Shown here: in pieces, positions 21,107 through 30,175 of the stretch
How the letters are laid out: each line of letters starts with the position of its first letter
How positions within the stretch are numbered: position 1 is the first letter of the stretch
Assembly (NCBI RefSeq): GCF_003610915.1
Contig: NZ_NSDJ01000001.1
Span: 2,976,001-3,040,000 of the forward strand
From: Rahnella variigena
GTDB lineage: Bacteria; Pseudomonadota; Gammaproteobacteria; Enterobacterales; Enterobacteriaceae
Length of the DNA: 64,000 nucleotides
Direction of reading: 5' to 3'
Position numbers and translations under genes: made by a program
The notes under the pieces: model-generated
Databases searched by the model: none
The model's input: only the letters and a program-made list of their open reading frames with translations
Told to the model about the DNA's origin: nothing

Positions 21107-21502
21107 CTACACGGCGAATTTCGCCAGATACGCCTCGATCAACGGAATATCCGCAGGTGCCAGATCAAACGACAGCACGTCGTCGGGCGCAACCCAGTGG
21201 ATTTCAGAGTGACACCGTAACGTAATCGTCCCCGTAAATCCGCTGACCCGCCAGCCGTGCAAACGAATCAGCCTGGCGGGTTGCTGTGATTCGCTGGTGG
21301 TGATGAATTCTTCCACCGTGGCCTTGATACCCAATTCTTCCTGCAACTCGCGCACCAGAGCAGAGGGCTGACTTTCTCCGGTTTCCACTTTCCCGCCGGG
21401 GAATTCCCATAAACCAGCCTGATCGCTGGACGCATCCCGACGGGCCAGCAGCAATTTGCCCTCGCACTCAATCAGGGCGGCGACCACGTCAATCATCTTC
21501 AT
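21107..21502 (-). CDS. nudG: Nudix pyrophosphatase NudG
   Basis: Pyrophosphohydrolase that prefers pyrimidine nucleotides such as CTP and damaged forms (5-hydroxy-dCTP) in E. coli. The 131-residue protein has a complete Nudix box at residues 37-59 with Gly37, Glu43, Arg51, Glu52, Glu55, Glu56 and Gly58. The start MKMIDVVAALIE and the C-terminal LAPADIPLIEA match NudG rather than MutT. It begins 5 bases after the xthA stop on the same strand, which pairs two DNA-damage functions in one transcript. Confidence 0.92.
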   Translation of the reverse strand: MKMIDVVAALIECEGKLLLARRDASSDQAGLWEFPGGKVETGESQPSALVRELQEELGIKATVEEFITTSESQQPARLIRLHGWRVSGFTGTITLRCHSEIHWVAPDDVLSFDLAPADIPLIEAYLAKFAV

Positions 21503-21507
21503 GGTCG

Positions 21508-22317
21508 TTATTTCAGGTCAAACGTCGCCCAGATTGGCGCATGGTCAGACGGCTTTTCCATGCCGCGAATGTCGTAATCGATGCCAGTCTCAGTGCAACG
21601 TGCCGCCAGCGGCGTACTCGCCATGATAAGATCTATACGCAGACCACGGTTCTCATCGAAGCCGCGTGAACGGTAATCAAACCATGAGAATTTATCGGCA
21701 GTTTCAGGGTTCGCGGCGCGGAAAGTGTCAATCAGACCCCAGCCTTTCAGGCGTTCCATCCATTCACGCTCTTCCGGCAGGAAAGAACATTTGCCGGTGC
21801 GCAACCAGCGTTTACGGCTGTCTTCACCGATACCGATATCCAGATCGGTCGGGCTGATATTCACGTCACCCATCACCACTACCGGATTATTCACGGACAA
21901 ACTGGTGGTCAGGTAATCCTGCAAATCGCGATAAAACTTCTCTTTGGCCGGGAACTTGGTCGGATGGTCGCGACTTTCGCCCTGCGGGAAGTAACCGTTG
22001 ATCACGGTCAGAATGCCCTGTGGCGTTTGGATGTCGGTCATGATGATACGGCGCTGAGACTCTTCGTCATCACCCGGGAAACCACGGCGTACAGCCACCG
22101 GTTCCTGCTTCGTCAGCATGGCAACGCCGTAATGGCCTTTCTGGCCGTGATAAAACACGTGATAACCGTACTGACTGACATCTTCCAGCGGGAACATGTC
22201 GTCATGGACTTTGGTTTCCTGCAAACCGATCACGTCAGGCTGGTGTTGTTCGATAATTGCCGCAAGTTGATGCGGGCGGGCGCGCAATCCATTGATATTA
22301 AAGGAGACGAACTTCAT
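21508..22317 (-). CDS. xthA: Exonuclease III
   Basis: Major AP endonuclease and 3'-5' exonuclease of base-excision repair. The 269-residue protein has the family motifs in order: [13 protein letters not shown] with the metal-binding glutamate, [19 protein letters not shown] with catalytic Asp and Asn, FSWFDYRS and the C-terminal [10 protein letters not shown] with Asp-His. Length is one residue above E. coli. It heads an xthA-nudG operon. Confidence 0.97.
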   Translation of the reverse strand: MKFVSFNINGLRARPHQLAAIIEQHQPDVIGLQETKVHDDMFPLEDVSQYGYHVFYHGQKGHYGVAMLTKQEPVAVRRGFPGDDEESQRRIIMTDIQTPQGILTVINGYFPQGESRDHPTKFPAKEKFYRDLQDYLTTSLSVNNPVVVMGDVNISPTDLDIGIGEDSRKRWLRTGKCSFLPEEREWMERLKGWGLIDTFRAANPETADKFSWFDYRSRGFDENRGLRIDLIMASTPLAARCTETGIDYDIRGMEKPSDHAPIWATFDLK

Positions 22318-22582
22318 AGTCGGGAACCATTTGGCGATGAAATCAGAAGCGCGATAGTAGCAGAAAAAGGGCGTAATGGCGAAATCGCGATGAATGACAA
22401 TCAGGTTTCAACGCCAGAATAAACGTCTGTAAAAGCACAACGTCTGCCTGAAATTTATGGCAAATGGATTTCATTCGGAGAATTATTTTGTCAACTTTTC
22501 GTGACAGTCTCTTCTTCCCGTGTACATGAAAGAGTATTATGCCTGTAGCGATTTCCGCACCGGCAGAAAAAGGTCAACACTG

Positions 22583-24157
22583 ATGCGTCTGGAAGTTTTT
22601 TGCGAAGACCGCCTGGGTCTCACCCGTGAACTCCTCGATTTACTGGTTTTACGCAGTATTGATTTACGTGGTATCGAGATTGCCTCGATTGGCCGCATTT
22701 ACCTGAATTTTTCCCAACTGGATTTTGACACTTTTCGCGCCCTGATGGCTGAAATTCGCCGTATCGAAGGCGTGACGGATGTCCGCACCGTCACGTTCAT
22801 GCCTTCCGAACGCGAACATCGGGCATTACGCGCTTTACTGGTTTCCATGCCGGAACCGGTTTTTTCCATTGATATGAAGGGCAAAGTCGAGCAGGCCAAC
22901 CCGGCTGCGATGGCTTTATTTGAACTCGATGAAGATAAAATCCGCAACGTGACGGCGGCGAACCTGATCACCGGTTACAACGTCACGCGCTGGCTGGAAA
23001 GCGAAAATGCACAGCCGCACTCAGAACGTATTGTGATCCGCAGCCAGGATTTCCTGATGGATCTCACGCCTATCCATATAGACGATGAGGATGGTAAAGG
23101 CGGAATTGCCGGAGCAGTGGTGATGCTCAAATCAGCTGCCCGCATGGGCCGTCAGTTGCAGGACTTAACGGTTAACGACGACAGTGAATTCGACCACATC
23201 GTCGCGGTCAGCACCAAAATGCGTCATGTACTGGATCAGGCGCGCAAACTCGCGATGCTGGACGCGCCGCTGCTGATTGTCGGCGATACCGGCACCGGTA
23301 AAGATTTGCTGGCTCACGCCTGTCATGTGCGCAGCGCACGCGGTAAAAAGCCATTCCTTGGCCTTAACTGTGCGTCGCTGCCAGATGACGTGGTGGAAAG
23401 CGAATTGTTTGGCTATGCCGCCGGTGCCTATCCGAATGCACTGGAAGGTAAAAAAGGCTTCTTCGAACAGGCTAATGGCGGTTCGGTGCTGCTGGATGAA
23501 ATTGGTGAAATGTCACCGAGAATGCAGATTAAACTGCTGCGTTTCCTCAATGACGGCACGTTCCGCCGTGTGGGCGAAGAGCATGAAGTGAAAGTAGATG
23601 TTCGCGTCATGTGCGCCACCCAGAAAAACCTGGTGGAACTGGTGCAGCGTGGCGAGTTCAGGGAGGATTTGTATTACCGCCTGAACGTGCTGAGCCTGAC
23701 GCTGCCGCCGCTGCGCGAGCGTCCTGCCGATGTGATGCCGCTGACCGAACTGTTTGTGGCGCGTTTCTCCGATGAGCAGGGAATGCCGCGGCCAAAACTG
23801 TCGTCCCAGCTGGCGAATTACCTGACGCATTACGGCTGGCCGGGCAACGTCCGTCAGCTCAAAAATGCGATTTACCGCGCACTGACGCAGCTGGAAGGCG
23901 GCGAACTGCGACCGCAGGATATCGTTCTGCCGGACTTTGACGCAGAAGTGACGATTGGTGAAGAAGCGCTGAACGGTTCACTCGACGATATCAGCAAACG
24001 TTTCGAACGTTCCGTGCTGACCCGTCTTTACCGCACTTATCCGAGCACACGTAAACTGGCGAAGCGTCTGGGCGTATCGCATACGGCCATCGCCAATAAA
24101 CTGCGTGAATACGGGCTCAGCAGCCGTCGCGGTGAAACGGGCGAAAGCGAAGAGTAA
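22583..24157 (+). CDS. tyrR: Aromatic amino-acid regulator TyrR
   Basis: Transcriptional regulator of aromatic amino-acid synthesis and transport. The 524-residue protein starts MRLEVFCEDRLGLTREL with an ACT domain, then a PAS domain (PEPVFSIDMKGKVEQANPAA), an AAA+ domain with Walker A GDTGTGKD near residue 234, and a Fis-like helix-turn-helix at the C terminus (STRKLAKRLGVSHTAIANKL). The start at 22583 matches E. coli; 21 upstream codons are open but unsupported. The AAA+ domain has an extra GAYPNA segment at residues 281-286 where E. coli TyrR, as I remember it, has a deletion. Confidence 0.96.
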   Translation: MRLEVFCEDRLGLTRELLDLLVLRSIDLRGIEIASIGRIYLNFSQLDFDTFRALMAEIRRIEGVTDVRTVTFMPSEREHRALRALLVSMPEPVFSIDMKGKVEQANPAAMALFELDEDKIRNVTAANLITGYNVTRWLESENAQPHSERIVIRSQDFLMDLTPIHIDDEDGKGGIAGAVVMLKSAARMGRQLQDLTVNDDSEFDHIVAVSTKMRHVLDQARKLAMLDAPLLIVGDTGTGKDLLAHACHVRSARGKKPFLGLNCASLPDDVVESELFGYAAGAYPNALEGKKGFFEQANGGSVLLDEIGEMSPRMQIKLLRFLNDGTFRRVGEEHEVKVDVRVMCATQKNLVELVQRGEFREDLYYRLNVLSLTLPPLRERPADVMPLTELFVARFSDEQGMPRPKLSSQLANYLTHYGWPGNVRQLKNAIYRALTQLEGGELRPQDIVLPDFDAEVTIGEEALNGSLDDISKRFERSVLTRLYRTYPSTRKLAKRLGVSHTAIANKLREYGLSSRRGETGESEE

Positions 24158-24183
24158 TTTTCTTCTCAGGAACTGCGCCCAAT

Positions 24184-24217
24184 AAAAAAGCAACGGTTAG
24201 CGCCGTTGCTTTTTTTT
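24184..24217. terminator. Bidirectional terminator between tyrR and tpx
   Basis: Stem AAAAAAGCAACGG / CCGTTGCTTTTTTT with a 6-base loop. A run on the left and T run on the right serve both convergent genes. Confidence 0.92.
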
Positions 24218-24242
24218 CATCTGTTGCCTGTGAAAGCAGAAA

Positions 24243-24746
24243 TTACTTCAGCACAGCCAGCGCAGATTCATAATCAGGTTCAGTGGTGATTTCGTTCACC
24301 AGTTCGCTGTACAGCACGTTGTCCTGACCATCCAGAACCACAACCGCACGGGCAGTCAGACCAGACAATGCGCCATCGGTGATACCCACGCCGTAGTCAG
24401 ATTTGAAATCACCGCCACGCAGGGTAGACAGCGTAACAACGTTAGACAGGCCTTCCGCACCGCAGAAACGCGACTGCGCGAATGGCAGATCAGAAGAGAT
24501 GCACAGCACGACTGTGTTCTCGATTTCACCCGCCAGCTGGTTGAATTTACGCACGGAGGTGGCGCAAACGCCGGTATCAATGCTTGGGAAAATGTTCAGG
24601 ACTTTACGTTTGCCTGCGAAGCTGCTCAGGCTGACATCAGAAAGGTCTTTTGCGACCAGGCTGAAAGGCTTGGCGACGTCGCCTTTTTGTGGGATTTTGC
24701 CCGCAACGGTTACCGGGTTGCTCTGAAAGTGTACTGTCTGGGTCAT
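24243..24746 (-). CDS. tpx: Thiol peroxidase Tpx
   Basis: Periplasm- or cytoplasm-associated atypical 2-Cys peroxiredoxin that reduces lipid and alkyl hydroperoxides with thioredoxin. The 167-residue protein has the peroxidatic Cys61 in [14 protein letters not shown] and the resolving Cys95 in SRFCGAEGL, at the same positions as in E. coli. It is convergent with tyrR and divergent from ycjG, an order conserved in E. coli. Confidence 0.97.
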   Translation of the reverse strand: MTQTVHFQSNPVTVAGKIPQKGDVAKPFSLVAKDLSDVSLSSFAGKRKVLNIFPSIDTGVCATSVRKFNQLAGEIENTVVLCISSDLPFAQSRFCGAEGLSNVVTLSTLRGGDFKSDYGVGITDGALSGLTARAVVVLDGQDNVLYSELVNEITTEPDYESALAVLK

Positions 24747-24882
24747 GATTATTTCCTATGTCCATTGGAGTCAAACGGCTTTCAGTTTAGGGTAACAATG
24801 CTATGTTGGATATAGAATATTTGTTAATTACTTGTATCTATTGATTGTATCCCGCAAGGCGCATTTCACTATTGGAGACGCT

Positions 24883-25860
24883 ATGAGAAGTGTTCGCTTT
24901 TATCCGGAAGCCTGGCCGTTACATACGCCGTTTGTGATCTCCCGCGGAACCCGCACCGAAGCCCGCGTTGTGGCAGTTGAAATCGAAGAAAATGGTATTC
25001 GCGGCATTGGCGAATGCACGCCGTATCCGCGTTATGACGAAAGCGAAAGCTCCGTGATGGCACAAATCGCCAGCGTGATAACAGCCATTGAGCGGGGCGC
25101 CAGTCGCGAACAGCTGCAACATCTGCTGCCGGCAGGCGCTGCGAGAAACGCGCTCGACTGCGCGCTGTGGAATCTGGAATCTCAGACCCGCGGCCTGAAT
25201 TTATGGCAACTGACTGCTACCGAACCCCTGGCTTCAATCAGCATGGCGCAGACTGTGAGCATTGGCACGCCGGAAGCAATGGCACAAGCCGCGCTGGCGC
25301 TGCAAAAGCAGGGCGCAACATTGCTGAAAATAAAACTCGACGATCGTCTGATCGCCGAACGTCTGGTGGCTGTTCGCGCCGCCGTTCCGAATGCTTCGTT
25401 AATTGTCGATGCCAACGAAGCCTGGCAAAGCGACGGACTCGCGGCACGTTGTCAGCTGCTAGCCGATCTGGGCATTCTGATGCTCGAACAGCCACTTCCG
25501 GCAGGTGAAGATTCCGCGCTGGAAAACTTCATCCATCCTCTGCCGATTTGTGCTGATGAAAGCTGTCATACCGTGGAGGGTTTGCCTGCCCTGAAAAATC
25601 GTTATGACATGATCAACATTAAGCTGGACAAAACGGGCGGTCTGACTGGCGCACTTCAGCTGGCGCAGGCGGCGCGTGAAACGGGATTCGATATCATGCT
25701 TGGCTGCATGTTATGCACTTCGCGCGCGATTCGAGCGGCACTTCCGCTGACCGCTGGTGCAAAATTTGTCGATCTCGATGGCCCGACCTGGCTGGCGCAG
25801 GATGTCGAACCCGCACTGAAATTTCATTGCGGCGGCATTGATATTGCCGGTTCTGCCTGA
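24883..25860 (+). CDS. ycjG: L-Ala-D/L-Glu epimerase YcjG
   Basis: Enolase-superfamily dipeptide epimerase that converts L-Ala-D-Glu from murein recycling to L-Ala-L-Glu. The 325-residue protein has the capping-domain start RFYPEAWPLHTPFVISRGTR, the catalytic lysine motif LLKIKLD, the metal ligands in IVDANEAW, EQPLP and ADES, and the second lysine in INIKLDKTGG. The ATG at 24883 follows GGAGA; an upstream extension of 17 codons is open but does not match the family. The neighbour mppA takes up the murein tripeptide, so the two belong to one pathway. Confidence 0.95.
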   Translation: MRSVRFYPEAWPLHTPFVISRGTRTEARVVAVEIEENGIRGIGECTPYPRYDESESSVMAQIASVITAIERGASREQLQHLLPAGAARNALDCALWNLESQTRGLNLWQLTATEPLASISMAQTVSIGTPEAMAQAALALQKQGATLLKIKLDDRLIAERLVAVRAAVPNASLIVDANEAWQSDGLAARCQLLADLGILMLEQPLPAGEDSALENFIHPLPICADESCHTVEGLPALKNRYDMINIKLDKTGGLTGALQLAQAARETGFDIMLGCMLCTSRAIRAALPLTAGAKFVDLDGPTWLAQDVEPALKFHCGGIDIAGSA

Positions 25861-25946
25861 ATTTTATCCCCAGATAATGCGGTTTTGTGCGCGAAGGCAA
25901 ATCTGTAATGATTTCTTATAGGGGATTACGGCAGGTAATGATAAAA

Positions 25947-25988
25947 CTCCTGAATGTTTCAGGGCGCAGCCCTTTGTCCGTTCAGGAG
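25947..25988 (+). promoter_or_regulatory. Leader hairpin that covers the mppA ribosome binding site
   Basis: CTCCTGAA (25947-25954) is exactly complementary to TTCAGGAG (25981-25988). Between them AGGGC-GCA-GCCCT (25961-25973) forms a second small stem. The Shine-Dalgarno AGGAG (25984-25988) of mppA (ATG 25994) lies inside the outer stem, so the fold would hide it from the ribosome. No terminator-type T tract follows, which argues against transcription termination. Confidence 0.6.
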
Positions 25989-25993
25989 AATTT

Positions 25994-27628
25994 ATGCCGC
26001 AGGGAAAATCATTTCCGCTTTTATCTTATTCCGTATGCGCTGCGCTGGTGGCGCTGACTTTCGGTCAGGCTAACGCCGCTCAGGTTCCCACCGGTACCCA
26101 ACTCGCCGCAAAACAGGAAATTGTCCGTCACATTAAAGACGAACCCGCTTCGCTTGATCCTGCCAAAGTGGTGGGTTTACCTGAGGCGCAGGTCGCCCGC
26201 GATTTGTTCGAAGGGCTGGTAAATCAGGACGCAACCGGTAAAAGTATTCCGGGCGTCGCCGAAAGCTGGCAAAACCAGAACAACCAGGTCTTCCTTTTCA
26301 CCCTGCGCAAAGATGCCAAATGGTCGAACGGTGATCCGGTCACGGCGCAGGATTTCGTCTACAGCTGGCAGCGTCTGGTCGATCCTAAAGGTTCCGCGAC
26401 CGGTGCCTGGTTCGCTGCGCTGGCCGGAATTTCTAACGCCGATGCCATCATCGCCGGAAAAATGCCGGTGGATAAACTGGGCGTGACCGCCGTCAGCCCG
26501 ACGCTTTTACGTGTCACGCTGGATAAACCCGTACCGTATTTTGTCAGCCTGCTGGCGAACTTCAGCCTGTTCCCTGTGCATAAAGCTACGGTAGAAAAGT
26601 TTGGCGATGACTGGACTAAACCGGGCAATCTGGTCGGTAACGGCGCGTATGTGCTGAAAGACCGCGTGGTGAACGAAAAACTGGTGCTGGAGCCCAATCC
26701 GCATTACTGGGATCACGCGCACACCGTGCTGACCAAAGTCACTTTCGTGCCGATCAACAAAGAATCCAACGCGACCAAGCGTTATCTGGCCAACGATATT
26801 GATATCACCGAATCCTTCCCAAAAGACCAGTACAAAAAGCTGATGCATGATTTACCGGGCCAGGTTTACACGCCATATCAGCTTGGCACTTACTATTACG
26901 CTTTCAACACGAAGCGCGCACCGACAGACGACGCGCGCGTTCGCAAGGCGCTTTCCCTGAGTATTGACCGTAAAATCATCGCGGAAAAAGTACTGGGCAC
27001 AGGCGAAAAACCGGCGTGGCGTTTTACACCCGATGTCACCAGTGGTTTCAAACCGGCCGAAAGTGAGCTGCAACAGTATTCGCAGGAAGAGCTGAATGCA
27101 CAGGCCAAAAGCCTGCTGGCGGCGGCAGGTTATGGCCCGTCAAAACCGTTGCATCTGACGCTGCTGTACAACACGTCTGAAAGCCATCAGAAGATTGCCA
27201 TCGCCGTCGCATCAATGTGGAAAAAGACGCTGGGTGCGGACGTGAAGCTGGTGAATCAGGAATGGAAAACGTATATCGACAGCCGTAATACCGGCAATTT
27301 TGATGTCATTCGCGCTTCATGGGTCGGAGATTACAACGAAGCCTCGACGTTTCTTTCGCTGCTGACCTCCACGCACAACGGCAATATCAGCAAATTCAGC
27401 AGTGCGGATTACGACAAAGTCATTGCCGATGCCAGTCGTGAAACCAGCGAAGCACGCCGAAATGACGATTACAATAAAGCCGAGCAGATCATCGCCACAG
27501 AAGCGCCGATTGCGCCGATTTATCAGTACACCAACGGGCGCCTGATTAAACCGTGGGTGAAAGGATACCCGATCACCAATCCGGAAGACGTCGCTTACAG
27601 TCAGGAAATGTACACCCTGAAGCACTGA
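25994..27628 (+). CDS. mppA: Periplasmic murein-peptide binding protein MppA
   Basis: Solute-binding protein of the peptide ABC family, 544 residues. A signal peptide covers about residues 1-28 (cleavage after GQANA). The SBP family 5 pattern is clear: HIKDEPASLDPAK, RDLFEGLVNQD, FTLRKDAKWSNGDPVTAQDFVYSWQRL, and GAYVLKDRVVNEKLVLEPNPHYWD. MppA delivers L-Ala-gamma-D-Glu-diaminopimelate to the OppBCDF permease. The choice of MppA over OppA rests on the conserved position next to tpx and ycjG and the lack of opp permease genes nearby. The leader contains a hairpin that includes the ribosome binding site. Confidence 0.85.
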   Translation: MPQGKSFPLLSYSVCAALVALTFGQANAAQVPTGTQLAAKQEIVRHIKDEPASLDPAKVVGLPEAQVARDLFEGLVNQDATGKSIPGVAESWQNQNNQVFLFTLRKDAKWSNGDPVTAQDFVYSWQRLVDPKGSATGAWFAALAGISNADAIIAGKMPVDKLGVTAVSPTLLRVTLDKPVPYFVSLLANFSLFPVHKATVEKFGDDWTKPGNLVGNGAYVLKDRVVNEKLVLEPNPHYWDHAHTVLTKVTFVPINKESNATKRYLANDIDITESFPKDQYKKLMHDLPGQVYTPYQLGTYYYAFNTKRAPTDDARVRKALSLSIDRKIIAEKVLGTGEKPAWRFTPDVTSGFKPAESELQQYSQEELNAQAKSLLAAAGYGPSKPLHLTLLYNTSESHQKIAIAVASMWKKTLGADVKLVNQEWKTYIDSRNTGNFDVIRASWVGDYNEASTFLSLLTSTHNGNISKFSSADYDKVIADASRETSEARRNDDYNKAEQIIATEAPIAPIYQYTNGRLIKPWVKGYPITNPEDVAYSQEMYTLKH

Positions 27629-27684
27629 CAGATATCCGGAGTAGCTAATATTCGGGGTTAAAGTCAGGGTAAATTTCCGTCATA

Positions 27685-27719
27685 AAAAGCGCCCGCTGCA
27701 CATAACAGCGGGCGCTTTT
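27685..27719. terminator. Bidirectional terminator between mppA and an MFS gene
   Basis: Perfect 14-bp stem AAAAGCGCCCGCTG / CAGCGGGCGCTTTT with a 7-base loop. Confidence 0.92.
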
Positions 27720-27734
27720 ATTTTATCTCACTGC

Positions 27735-28937
27735 TCAGCTTTTGCGGCTGATCAGACGAACCAGTAACGCGGCACCCGCGGCGACGGTCGCCAGCAGCAC
27801 CACGCCTGACCAGCCGCCGGCTTCCAGCGCTTTACTGCCGAGCGCCGCGCCCGCTGACATACCGATAAACACTACGGTGAACAGCAGGGCGTTCAGTCTG
27901 CCACGTGCCGCCGGCTCAAGGCCGTAGACCAGTGTCTGATGCGCAACCAGCGTGGCCTGAATACCTAAGTCAAAACCGACAGCGCTCAGCACAATCAGCG
28001 CCAGCTGAGCGTGTGGCGACAACAGTGGCAGCAGGAACATCGCTGCGAAAGACATCATCACCAGCGCGGAACCCATCTGAGTCACACGTGCAGGGCCTTT
28101 CTTATCGGCTAACGCACCGGCCAGTGGCGCCGCTAATGCACCGGCAGCGCCCGCCAGTCCGAACGCACCGGCTACTGCGCTGCCCAGATGGAACTGTTCA
28201 TTCAGCATAATCGCCAGCGTGGACCAGAAGGCACTGAATGCCACCGATAGCAAACCCTGAGCCAGTGCCGCATGGCGCAGCGTTTTGTAGTTCTTCCACA
28301 GGCCAAACATCGAATGCAACAGACCGGCATAACTGATGCGCGTATCCGGTGTGAAACGCGGCAGAACCCGCCACAGTGCCACGCCAATCAGTGCCACGCT
28401 GAGTGCCGCCAGCTGATACATCACCCGCCAGCCAAAATACTCGGCGACAAAACCGCTCAACACCCGCGAGAGCAGGATCCCGACCAGCAGACCGGTCATC
28501 ACCGTACCGACGGTTTTACCGCGCTGCGCGGGTGGCGCAAGGTGCGCTGAGGCGGGGACGATATCCTGCGCCATGGTTGCGCCAATGCCGGTGACCAGAC
28601 TCGCCACCAGCAGCCCGTGAATACCCGGCACAAACCCGCAAAGCAGCAGGGCGACAGCCAGTAAAATACTTTTCAGCAGGATAATCGTGCGGCGGTCATG
28701 ACGGTCGCCCAGGGGAATGAGAAACAAAATGCCCAGCGCATAACCGGCCTGTGTCAGCGTCGGGATCAAACCGACTGATGTGGTGCTGGCGTTCAGATTG
28801 CCACCCATGATCCCGAGCATCGGCTGACTGTAATAAATCGAAGCGACGCTCAGTCCGGCACCGGCAGCCAGAGTAAATATGATCTTGCCGGAAAGTGCTG
28901 AGCCGCTAACGTCTGATGTACTGGTGAGTTCTGACAT
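27735..28937 (-). CDS. MFS transporter, DHA1-like
   Basis: Inner-membrane protein of 400 residues with about 12 hydrophobic segments. The loop motif GDRHDRRT is the MFS signature, followed by PLAGALADKKGPARV at the start of the second half. The family (sugar efflux/arabinose efflux-like permeases next to LysR genes) exports various small molecules; the substrate is not apparent. The start ATG at 28937 was chosen because the preceding 17 open codons are rich in Ser and Thr and look non-coding. It is divergent from a LysR regulator, which suggests that regulator controls it. Confidence 0.82.
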   Translation of the reverse strand: MSELTSTSDVSGSALSGKIIFTLAAGAGLSVASIYYSQPMLGIMGGNLNASTTSVGLIPTLTQAGYALGILFLIPLGDRHDRRTIILLKSILLAVALLLCGFVPGIHGLLVASLVTGIGATMAQDIVPASAHLAPPAQRGKTVGTVMTGLLVGILLSRVLSGFVAEYFGWRVMYQLAALSVALIGVALWRVLPRFTPDTRISYAGLLHSMFGLWKNYKTLRHAALAQGLLSVAFSAFWSTLAIMLNEQFHLGSAVAGAFGLAGAAGALAAPLAGALADKKGPARVTQMGSALVMMSFAAMFLLPLLSPHAQLALIVLSAVGFDLGIQATLVAHQTLVYGLEPAARGRLNALLFTVVFIGMSAGAALGSKALEAGGWSGVVLLATVAAGAALLVRLISRKS

Positions 28938-29051
28938 AACGTAATTTCCTGATGAATGAGTTTGTGAGGTGGTGCGCGCTGAAAGCATTCTTCACGGAAC
29001 TGGTTATAAGTGGTAGCCTGCATAAATGTAAAACAGTTATACGTGAGGCGT

Positions 29052-29999
29052 ATGAACACATCTATCCCGGCGACCGTCACCAGCGGCATTGATCGTATCG
29101 ACCTGATGCAAACTTTTGTGCGCATTGTCGAAAGCGGCAGCCTTTCCGCCGCCGCCGTACAACTGAGCACCAGCCAGCCGACGGTCAGCCGCCGTTTGCA
29201 ATCACTCGAACGCCTGCTTGGCGCGAAGCTTATTCTGCGCACCACGCACGCCATGAAACTTACCGACGACGGTGAGCGCTGCTATGAACAGGCAAAACTC
29301 GTGCTGGAGCGCTGGGCAGCGCTGGAAGATCAACTAAGCGGTGCAGGGGATGAACCGGTCGGCATTTTGCGTGTACGTGCGCCGCACGCGTTCGGACAGG
29401 ATCAGCTTATCGCACCGTTAACCCGTTATTTGCAGCGTTATCCGAATCTTTCGGTGGACTGGATGCTCAACGACCGCACGCCGGATTTTATCGCTGAAGA
29501 TATTGATTGTGCGATCCAGGTCGGGAATGTGCCGGATCCTTCTATGGTGGCCATCCTGCTGGCGGAAGTTCCGCGCATTGTGGTCGCGACTCCGGGATTA
29601 TTGCAGCAACATCCGGTCAGACAGTTCAGTGAGCTAAAAGACTTACCCTGGATTTCCCTGAGTACTTTTTATCGTAACGACGTTACGCTGCGTCGTGATA
29701 ATGACGGACATATGGAAAGTTCTCCCATCGTGCCGCGTCTGGCGACGGACAGTTTATACGCGGTGCGTAAGGCCGCGCTATCCGGACTGGGGGCGGGTAT
29801 TGTCTCCGCATGGGTGGTGAAAGAAGACCTTGAAGCAGGGCGTTTGCAGCGCGTATTGCCCGGCTGGAACGCATTGCCATTGCCGGTGTATCTGGTGTAT
29901 CCGTATTCCAGCTATTATCCGGCCCGGTTACGTAAATTTCTTGAAATGATGCGCAGTGTGATGCCGGAACTGGCAGAAATGCAGGCGCCGGGCGGATAG
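29052..29999 (+). CDS. LysR family transcriptional regulator
   Basis: Regulator of 315 residues. The winged helix-turn-helix is at about residues 15-75 (DLMQTFVRIVESGSLSAAA, STSQPTVSRRLQSLERLLGAKL), followed by a substrate-binding domain. The pattern resembles the large group of E. coli YafC/DmlR-like regulators. ATG 29052 has GAGG at good spacing. It is divergent from the MFS gene with 114 bases between the start codons, the typical layout for a LysR regulator and its target. The inducer is unknown. Confidence 0.88.
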   Translation: MNTSIPATVTSGIDRIDLMQTFVRIVESGSLSAAAVQLSTSQPTVSRRLQSLERLLGAKLILRTTHAMKLTDDGERCYEQAKLVLERWAALEDQLSGAGDEPVGILRVRAPHAFGQDQLIAPLTRYLQRYPNLSVDWMLNDRTPDFIAEDIDCAIQVGNVPDPSMVAILLAEVPRIVVATPGLLQQHPVRQFSELKDLPWISLSTFYRNDVTLRRDNDGHMESSPIVPRLATDSLYAVRKAALSGLGAGIVSAWVVKEDLEAGRLQRVLPGWNALPLPVYLVYPYSSYYPARLRKFLEMMRSVMPELAEMQAPGG

Positions 30000-30175
30000 A
30001 AATATTCTGCTATATCACGAAACACTAAACCTATTAGCCTTAACACTTTTTTCCAAATCCGGTGGCATGATCTTGCAATGTTTCAGGAGAGTGAATTTCA
30101 CCTGAACTGACTTTTTGAATTTCAGTCACTTAACGCTAGACTTAAAAAGATAACGCAGAAAAAGCGAGGAATGTC

